64,000 bases of DNA from NCBI GenBank assembly GCA_024867545.1, contig JANFNE010000030.1, forward strand, positions 124,001 through 188,000, written 5' to 3'. A program made the translations under genes and the position numbers. The stretch's first letter is position 1; every line of letters starts with the position of its first letter. Origin of the DNA: Phytopythium helicoides (lineage: Eukaryota > Oomycota > Peronosporomycetes > Pythiales > Pythiaceae). A model generated the notes under the pieces. It worked only from the letters and a program-made list of their open reading frames with translations, did not search any database and was not told the DNA's origin. Positions 57,401-64,000 of this stretch are shown piece after piece.

Positions 57401-57709
57401 CACGTCTCCTTCCAGTCTAGCCTCGAAGAGCAGTCAGCGCCTCCATCAAAGCGGCCACGTGTTTCGAGCTATGCGGTTGACGATGACGATCATGACTTTG
57501 ATGAAGACAGAGAACCAGCTCAACCCGCAACTCAGCAAGGGCCGGTGACGGTCATTCAAGAGGAGCAAAAGGAGAACGAGTGGTACGAAGACGATCGATG
57601 GAGTTGCTCTCGATGCACTCTCGAAAACGCTATTGAGAACGACATGTGCGCTGGTTGCGGTTTGCGCTTTCGCCGTTCTCGACTGCGCACGCTTCCGGTC
57701 ATCGACTAG
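54455..57709 (+). CDS. RAD54: RAD54 SNF2-family recombination translocase with C-terminal RanBP2 zinc finger
   Basis: One uninterrupted exon of 1,084 residues. The N-terminus ([10 protein letters not shown]) and [20 protein letters not shown] match Rad54. Helicase motifs are I [12 protein letters not shown], Ia [21 protein letters not shown] and III [17 protein letters not shown]. Later motifs are V [20 protein letters not shown], then [21 protein letters not shown] (VI). Rad54 drives Rad51-mediated strand invasion and chromatin remodelling. The core ends near residue 760, and the extra 320 residues are acidic and lysine-rich. The last 40 include [20 protein letters not shown], an exact RanBP2/NZF pattern (W-x-C-x2-C-x3-N-x6-C-x2-C). 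The start at 54455 ([13 protein letters not shown]) is preferred over the upstream in-frame ATG at 54383. Confidence 0.9.
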   Translation: [1084 protein letters not shown]

Positions 57710-57799
57710 GAGATGGAGTAGCGTCATCAAACAGATAGTATGTAATTGCAATGCATGTTTTGATTCACCAATAGCGCCTGATTGATTTGTGCTCGCCTT

Positions 57800-58689
57800 T
57801 CAGCGACTCACTGCGGTCCTAGACGCTTTCTTCGACTGTGGGAACGCTTTTGCCATGGTGCTAGCTTCCTCCTCGCCTAGAAGAGCCCACATCGCGTCTG
57901 TCTTCTTGCTGATCTCTCCATGCGCAGGTTGCGCGAAAACGTTTGCATTGATGCGGTTCGCTGCGCTTGCTGTAGTTTTCGATGGACGCTTTCGAGCAGC
58001 CGGCTTGAATGTCCGGCGTAGACTAGACTCTTCCTCTTGTAAGGCGCGCCACGCCGCATCCGCCTCTTCCTTTGATGCTCGCGCGTGTAAAAGCGTATTT
58101 CCACCCTTACTCGTGTCACGAGGAGTCTCGACGATTGAGATGCGATCCATCTTGGTTGTAAGCGAATCTGTGGGCTCGCTGAAAGCGTAGAGTGCTTTGA
58201 GCGCTCCTGCTTCCATTGACCTCAGCCGCAATAGTAGCGGCTCAACTGATGGGTTTGCCGGCTCCAGGGCTTTCATACACTGCGTGTCGTTCATTGCACC
58301 CTGGTTGTTGATATCAATGTCAGGAGGTCGGCGGCAAACAGTTCCCCAAACTCGAGCTTAACACCAACCGATACGTCCCCCAGGCGCTCTCTTGCCAGTG
58401 CGCGTCGGTACAGCGCCTTCACACACACACCGTCCTTCTTAAGCACCTCGGAGCAGTCGCTCTCGGCCATTAGAATATCTTCGCGAGCGCTGCCATGGCC
58501 TTCCAGCACGGCCCACGCCCGATTAAGGCGAAGAGCAGCCTCCAACTGCTGCTGAGCATCTCCACTGGCGGCCGATTCGAGTCGTTCGAGCGCAGACGAG
58601 TACACGGCGACCGCCTCCCTGAACTCTTTGCGCTGGAAGTGCGCGTTGCCTTCGCGCTTGAGCGCCTCGGCCTCTGCGATCGCGTCCAT
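57800..58689 (-). CDS. TPR-repeat protein (frame broken)
   Basis: The N-terminal 105 residues are a tetratricopeptide unit: EALKREGNAHFQRKEFREAV, VYSSALERL, AALRLNRAWAVLEGHG, SDCSEVLKKDGVCVKALYRR and ALARERLGD. This is the carboxylate-clamp type arrangement seen in Hsp70/Hsp90 co-chaperones. A one-base shift near 58320 leads into a second half (NNQGAMNDTQCMKALE, EPLLLRLRSMEAGALKALYA) with further helices, and a basic tail ending in SKKASRTAVSR. Together about 295 residues. A co-chaperone role is inferred from the TPR type. A partner domain such as FKBP or J is not present. Confidence 0.68.
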
Positions 58690-58764
58690 GACGACGGATG
58701 CTGTGTGGGATCCATGTGCGTCCTTTCATGATCCACCTCGTTTTCACCCAATGGAAGAGCTGGG

Positions 58765-59080
58765 AAAAAATGTACGCCCATCGATTGGCAGAGGCTGAGA
58801 GGGTAGCGATAGCCCAGTTCTGACACCCGGACGAGCTTGGTACACTTGGTACTACTATTGCATACACTTTGACCCGACCCTTAGTCTAATGGCACAGACA
58901 CGTCGGGCTTCGAAGTATGCTGGCAGCTACCGTGCCCGACTGGAGGCAAGGTGGCCCACACAGAAATGTACAGAAATGAACGGATGCAATGCGACAGCGA
59001 GAAAGTCTGCGCGACGGCGGACTCGAACCCTCGCCGATCGAGTGGAATGATGGAGTCCACACCAATCGGCCAAGAGGTTG
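58765..59080 (-). ncRNA. tRNA-like Pol III unit, candidate SINE
   Basis: On the minus strand an A-box-like TGGCCGATTGG (59062-59072) is followed 32 nt later by GGTTCGAGTCC (59019-59029), an exact match to the Pol III B-box consensus. A T6 run, a Pol III terminator, lies at 58765-58770, about 300 nt downstream. The sequence between the boxes does not fold into a normal tRNA: the anticodon loop would have nine bases, and the acceptor ends do not pair. A tRNA-derived SINE or a tRNA pseudogene explains this better than a working tRNA. I could not find convincing target-site duplications. Confidence 0.5.
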
Positions 59081-59187
59081 ACGAGTTCCAATGCTGGTCG
59101 CTATATATATAAAAATCAACATGTGCACGAACGTCGCCACGACAAGCATGACTTCATCCTTTCAACCAACAGAGATCAAGCAGGCTA

Positions 59188-59222
59188 GCAGCAGCAGCAG
59201 CACACACACACACACACACTAC
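59188..59222. repeat. (CAG)n/(CA)n microsatellite
   Basis: Four to five CAG units run directly into about nine CA units, 350 bp from the left boundary of duplication copy 2. Confidence 0.9.
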
Positions 59223-59752
59223 ACAATCAAATGTGCACGAGTTCGAGAGCGGATGAGGGAGCGCGCGGCAGTCGATACGCTGCGCGCTGTGCTTCCTCTT
59301 GCGCAGTCGTCTTCCGAGACAGAATGACTGCGGGAGCACGCTGCCTTCGTCCTGAAAGCTCTCCAAGTGCGGGATCGTCGCAGCTCAAGATCATCAACGT
59401 GCTGCGCAACCAGTTGTCGGACGCTTTCCAGCGACCACACGCGCAGCACAAGAGGCGCCGCCTTCGTCTCGGAGACCTGTCGGCAGGGACTTTGCTGCTG
59501 CTGCAGCAGCAGTAGCAGTAGGTTTCTTGTTGGTGCTACATGCCCAAGGGAACTTCGGTTCTTTAGGTGATAAAGAGAAATCTGGTTGCCAACACGCTAG
59601 CAATATTCTTTGGATTGCTAGTGTAAGAGCGCCGCATTTGGCTCGACTTGTAGTGTGGCCGAATGAGAAACATCCAGGGCGTCCAGTATCTCCTGTAGTT
59701 ACGGTTTTTCTCCACCTGCAAACGTTTCTGTTTGAAGTATACCTACTGAAGC

Positions 59753-62108
59753 TCATTTCGCCTGGCAGCCAAGCCAACCCTCAATGACGGGGTCACACGG
59801 CGCTCCTACTCCCGCGGCAATCTCACGACGGCGTGCAGTCATATCTATTGGATCAGCGTTGCACCAGATCGGTAAGAATAAGTTGTTCACACACATGGCC
59901 ACCTCGCCTGTGTCAGGATCCGTGCACTCACGGTAAGCTACTCCGTCACAAAGCGCAATGCGCTCGGGAGTCATAAAAGCATGCATACGTCCCATCTTTG
60001 GTCCAGACCGCGCACAAACTGTATCGTTGAAGCGAGTAAACATGTTCAGAGTTGCCTTGCTTGTGGTGGGGGAGATGCATTGCATTCCCATGCATGTTCG
60101 GTCGGATGTGTCACAGTGACCGGGAACAAAGCCATTACAGCAAAGAGGGGCATCATCGAGGAAAACGTATTCAAGATGCTTGAGTGCAGAGAGATCTGGA
60201 AGTGATTGTAGGCTTTCGGGTCGAAGTAGTACCAATCGTTGAAGGCGTGAGAGATTTCCTAAACCTGGGTACTCTTTAATAGACCCTAAGAATGCGAGGG
60301 TCAGAGCTCGAAGATTGTGCAAGTTCTGGAGAGAAGGAAACGCTGGCACAGAGTTGTGGTCTGCGAGGTGCATGAATGCGAAATACGGCATATCTTCGAA
60401 AGCATCTAATGGTATTCGCTCAAGATTCTGGAAAGACCCGAATGAAAAACCAGGTTTTCCTTGAATGTATAGATATTCGAGTTGATGAAACATCTTGAAC
60501 CATGACGGTAACACTGTAATTTCGGTGTGTACAAGTGATCTACAATCAAGCAGGTCAGTTAGTATCATCTATGCAATTTAGACCCATCGTCGTGATCACT
60601 TACATGTATTTCAAGCGAGCAGTGCACCGTTGCAATTCATTTGGAAGTCTGGAAAGTCTCCAATTCACAATCTGCATCGTTTCTAACGTGCCGGCTGCAG
60701 CAACATTGCTAACCTTTTCAGTTGCGTCTTTCGGGTTGAGCCACTCATCTACTGATTTGATGTTGTGCTTGTAGACAACAAGAATCCGACACGGACATTT
60801 CCGTTGCTCTCCATCAGAGATTTCGCCCACCCATCGATGTGAATGCACAGCACATTCGGGATGAGGAGCACACGCACGCCTAGACTGGAATACACTGACT
60901 GTCGAATACATTATAATCAAGAGAGACAGCAATATGATGGGAGCGATCCTTCTCCAGTTGCTGATTCTTCTTTTGGAGCGAATACCTTTAGATTGCTCAG
61001 TCTTTTTCTTGCGAAGCTTCTTTAGCAACTCGACCACATCGTAAAAGCGACGGCAAAGAGCTAGATTACTACCGACGCGCGTGAAAAAGTCAAATGCTGA
61101 CAAAATCCGCTGAGTATTAATTGTATGACTTGCAGTCATCGTTTTTACTGGATCAGCTAGTGCGCGTGCTGATCGCTGGAGTGATACAGGCGGGTAGAGC
61201 TCGTAAGTAATGTCGAAAGCTTTGTAATCAAGAGCGAGGTCTCCAAGTGGTTGCCACAGCATAGCAACGGGGAATATCACTGCTATTTGGAAGTCGAATC
61301 TGCCAGATACACAAAAATACGTCAGAGCCAGCCAAGTCTGTGCAAATTACATCACGAGAACGTACACCAGCTCGACGAGGACGCGATGAAGTCGTTCTCC
61401 ATTTGTAAGAAATGACCACATCCAGAGTGCAGCGTTTGAAACAATGGCAGCAGTGCATATCCAAACAAAAGGCTCTGGTGCTCCAGCTTCGAGCACCTGC
61501 TGATACAACCATGCGGCTTGTACTGCCAGGTCAATCAATTTGACATTGAGCTCATAGGTTTCTGTTGACATCGCTGAGAAAGTTGCCTTGATTCGCTTTG
61601 GAGTTCGAGAGAGTATAGCCCACGATGACGTGGGCCGTATTATCACAGCCGTGCTTCTTATTGTCTTAGACTTGGCTAGTTTAGACAAACCAGTCTCAGA
61701 AGCTTGTGGTTCGGGGGCATGTTTTACCTGTTTTTGGTTCCTACAGGGTATGAAGCATCTCGCGAGTTTGACTGCGACAACACCGTATCCTATTGCGGAG
61801 ATCGCTAGTCCTGTGACACCAAGCCACAAGATGGGCGGCGGCGGGTCCGCGAGCAACCAGAAAGCCCCGTTGTCGTACCGTTGTGTCCCTGTGAGAAAGT
61901 TGGCAGTCGGATTTGGTGCGACTGTGAGCAGAATCAACCATGTGGTCCAGCAGAGACTAGCTGATAGTGCCAGCATGAGCGCCAAAGCCAACGGGAGTCG
62001 CATCGATAGTTTGGGTTGATATGTTGTCGGAGGGAGCTCAGCCGTGAAGGGAACAACGGGCGTAGTGAAGCGCATTCCGTGATTGCCTTCGAGTGCTGTA
62101 CTGTGCAA
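59753..62108 (-). CDS. WLGC-family LRR membrane protein, copy 3
   Basis: Exons 62108-61366, 61299-60604 and 60539-59753 have the same three lengths as copy 1 and give 741 residues in phase. The protein is nearly identical to copy 1 in exons 1 and 2 (about five differences in exon 2) but carries many replacements in the first 75 residues of exon 3, the first LRRs (for example K to N, F to S, L to V in the LADHNSVPAF segment). The rest follows copy 1: membrane helices, LRRs, the cysteine-rich region and EGWLGC. Function is unknown; membrane recognition is inferred. Confidence 0.82.
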
Positions 62109-62188
62109 GTTTCTGTCTGGATGAGAAACAGGGAGGTTTCTTTCTGGATGAGAAACAGGGAGGTTTCTTTCTGGATGAGAAACAGGAG
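62109..62188. repeat. 27-bp tandem repeat, three units
   Basis: Units at 62109-62135, 62136-62162 and 62163-62188 share the core TTTCTGGATGAGAAACAGG. Copy 1 of the duplication has one such unit. The array abuts the start codon of WLGC copy 3, so it lies in its leader or promoter. Confidence 0.9.
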
Positions 62189-62234
62189 GCGCAAGTCAAG
62201 CAATTATAGCACAGCAACCGAGCAGAGCCTTTTT

Positions 62235-63159
62235 AACCCCGTATCTTAAGACACAACCGCATGAACTGCGTGCGATAGTATCTGCATGTCACGCTTGTTT
62301 CTCATTAGCATGGAGTGCCTGGAACCCAGCGAGGACGCGAGCGTCATGAGGACTGCCTAGGCGACTGTAGAAGGCTTGCCGAGAGCTAATTGGCCACGTC
62401 GTAGTCCTAAATTCTATCCACAGCCGGATCCTAGCGGCTCGATGCGACCATTAAGGAGGGCCCCTTAGGGAAGAACGATTAGCTGGGTGAACAAACCGCA
62501 GCACTCCACAGTCCCTCAGTCATGAATTTGCAAGATGGAGTCCAAGCGGCCGCATTTCCCGGCTCACGACCCGGGACCACGCAGCTACTCCAAGTAGCCG
62601 GAGTCTTCGGACGACGACGACGGCCAGGAGCGGTACTGCCAAGTCTTTCTTCGACCTTGTCAGCTCGCAGCCACGGCAGCGCCTTGCCTGTAAGCCTCGC
62701 CGATCCTTTTTCCACGGCCAGCCGGTTCGGGTTTCCTTGCGCTGTTCCCACAGTGACCAAGGCCGAGTCCCCCCGAACTACCACAGCGCCGTTGATTCAG
62801 TTGGAGACCCGCGGGGTTCGCGGACTCAAGACGGAGGGCGGCATTACGCAGACAGGCGACGGGCGTTCAGCCCTGGCGCCAGCGAGTGAAGATGGAGACG
62901 ACAGAGACAACAAAGGCGAAGGAGATGAAGGAGCCAACGATGATGCCAGACAACCCAAATCGCGCGACTTTCAACGATTCCGTGAGTGGAAAGATCCACT
63001 GGCGTTCGCATGCGAGCGCTGGTGGAGTTTCATCACCATCTCACGTCCCGGGACGCGTGCCAATAACCACTGCACCGAGATGGCAGCAGGGGATACCTCA
63101 TGTGCACTAAGGGTTAATGCCATTATTGGAGCGGCTCGCGTTCGCGACTGGACGCACTT
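62235..63159. other. Intergenic region
   Basis: These 925 bp lie between the duplication edge and the tryptophan synthase stop. A long open frame on the plus strand crosses it but continues antisense through the trpA exons and shows no domain, so I treat it as chance. Nothing else is recognised. Confidence 0.45.
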
Positions 63160-64000
63160 CTACGGGTTCACGATGCTCTTGACAAACGCCTCGACGTTGG
63201 CGGCGCGCGCAGCCGTGTTGTCCGGCGACTCGTCGATGACCTTGATGATCTTGGAGCCCATGACGATGCCGTCCGCAAACTGGCTCGCCTGCACAAAGTG
63301 CTCGCGCGTCGACAGTCCAAAGCCGAGCGCCAGCGGGTGCGAGATATTCTTGCGGACTGCAGTACAGCACGGTCAAGTCAGTCAGTCAGTCTACCTGAAA
63401 AGCGTCAATCGACGCAACATCATCAAACAGGCAAACGCACTCGTAGCCATAAACTCCTCGAGGTGCGGCGGCAGCTCCGAGCGCGCGCCAGTCACGCCCG
63501 TGAGGCTCACGCAGTACACGAAGCCGTGGGCGACCGAGTCGATGAGCTTCATGCGCGCCTCCGTGGTCGTGGGCGACACGAGTGCAATGTTGGCAAGTCC
63601 GTGGTTGCGCGCAGCCTCGCTGAACGGCTTGGCCTCCTCCGGCGGGAGGTCCACGACAATGAACCCGTCGACGCCCTGCGCCTTGGCGTCCGCGCAGATC
63701 TTGTCCTCGCCGTACTGCAAAAAGTTGTTGTAGTAGCCCATGAGCACAACGGGGACGACGAGCCCCTTGCCACGCGCCTCCTGGACCGTGGCCAGCACGT
63801 CACGCAGCGTCACGCCCTGATCCACGGCCGCCTGGTGCGCCTTCTGGATCGTCGGGCCATCGGCCTGCGGGTCCGAGTACGGCACGCCGAGCTGCTCACC
63901 GGTCATTGCACCTCAGTTACACACCACTCACCAGCAGCTGCAGCTCGTGCAGCAAATGCCGAGCGCACCTCGATGATGTTGGCGCCGCCGCGCTGCAGCG
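63160..64000 (-). CDS. Tryptophan synthase alpha subunit, C-terminal part (5' end outside window)
   Basis: The fragment begins at the right edge with LQRGGANIIE. A 77-nt intron (63892-63968) follows, then LGVPYSDPQADGPTIQKAHQ. The two catalytic acids of the family are both present: the glutamate just before the intron and the aspartate of ADGPTIQ. The barrel goes on with VVLMGYYNNFLQYG, GVDGFIVVDLPPEEA, NIALVSPTTTEAR, GFVYCVSLTGVTGAR and, after a second intron (63357-63440), RKNISHPLALGFGLSTREHF. DGIVMGSKIIK follows, with a stop at 63160. It cleaves indole-glycerol phosphate to indole. No beta domain follows at the C-terminus, unlike the fungal alpha-beta fusion; an N-terminal fusion outside the window cannot be excluded. 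Confidence 0.88.

Larger units (their letters stand above)
59571..62234. repeat. Segmental duplication, copy 2
   Basis: This 2,664-bp block matches 38935-41544 in the same orientation, 20.6 kb away. The length difference of 54 bp is fully explained by two extra 27-bp repeat units at 62109-62188. Flanks outside the block are unrelated. Confidence 0.9.

Noticed and set aside
59000..59080. Functional tRNA gene on the minus strand
   Set aside because: The B box is perfect, but the anticodon loop would have nine bases and the acceptor arms do not pair, so I call it tRNA-like only.
59231..59515. 94-codon plus-strand frame (SQLKIINVLRNQLSDAFQRP...) next to the duplication boundary, perhaps a truncated gene
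   Set aside because: It begins beside a microsatellite, has no recognisable domain and no splice continuation, so I could not support it.
62522..63733. 403-codon plus-strand open frame
   Set aside because: It runs antisense through two confident tryptophan synthase exons and has no domain; the high GC content favours such shadows.
1..64000. CRISPR array, bacterial operon or phage module
   Set aside because: Spliceosomal introns throughout, eukaryotic gene families and the absence of regularly spaced repeats rule these out.

Overview
The window reads as nuclear DNA of an oomycete (stramenopile), most like Pythium or Phytophthora. Introns are short (about 54-190 nt, mostly 60-80), with GTACGT/GTAAGT/GTGAGT-type donors. 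Genes are closely packed on both strands, often as divergent pairs. Two oomycete-type families are present: LRR membrane proteins ending in a W-L-G-C motif, and a WRKY19-type C-x4-C-x9-C-x2-H zinc-finger protein. No chromosome-level marker fixes the genus.

Layout. 1-4.9 kb: start of an unknown gene at the left edge, a phosphoglycerate-mutase-like phosphatase, and a divergent EF-hand protein. 4.9-10.3 kb: three paralogous minus-strand genes with an identical 5' exon plan, carrying one, one and four helix-hairpin-helix modules that resemble the 8-kDa N-terminal domain of DNA polymerase beta. A basic KEN-box protein that may bind microtubules lies among them. 11.6-20.8 kb: cathepsin-X-like protease, protein-L-isoaspartate methyltransferase, 2OG-Fe(II) oxygenase, cyclin H, Cwf18/CCDC12 splicing factor and the zinc-finger protein. 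20.8-24.5 kb: a gene-poor, AT-richer stretch. 24.5-38.7 kb: sugar-type MFS transporter, ZNRD2-type zinc-ribbon protein, RNase H2 subunit C, Eyes-absent phosphatase, PPIL6-like cyclophilin, SLC17-type anion transporter, a large PPR protein and proteasome ATPase Rpt4. 38.9-62.2 kb: three WLGC-family genes, two of them on a 2.6-kb segmental duplication, interleaved with kinesin-5, DBP9/DDX56 helicase, a coiled-coil protein, a cationic amino-acid permease, RAD54 with a C-terminal RanBP2 finger, a TPR protein and a Pol III/SINE-like element. The right edge holds tryptophan synthase alpha, cut by the window.

Functions. Most genes are housekeeping (proteolysis, cell cycle, splicing, ribosome assembly, DNA repair, transport), and I see no operon-like pathway cluster. 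The strongest candidate for something undescribed is the array of polymerase-beta-like HhH genes at 4.9-10.3 kb: DNA-binding/lyase-type modules repeated without any polymerase or nuclease domain in sight.

Caveat. More than half the multi-exon genes contain single-base indels that break the frame, although the encoded protein is recognisable on both sides. Others (Rpt4, the permease, both MFS-type transporters, RAD54, all three WLGC genes) splice into perfect open frames. I read the breaks mainly as base-calling or assembly errors, and have annotated each affected gene across its breaks.
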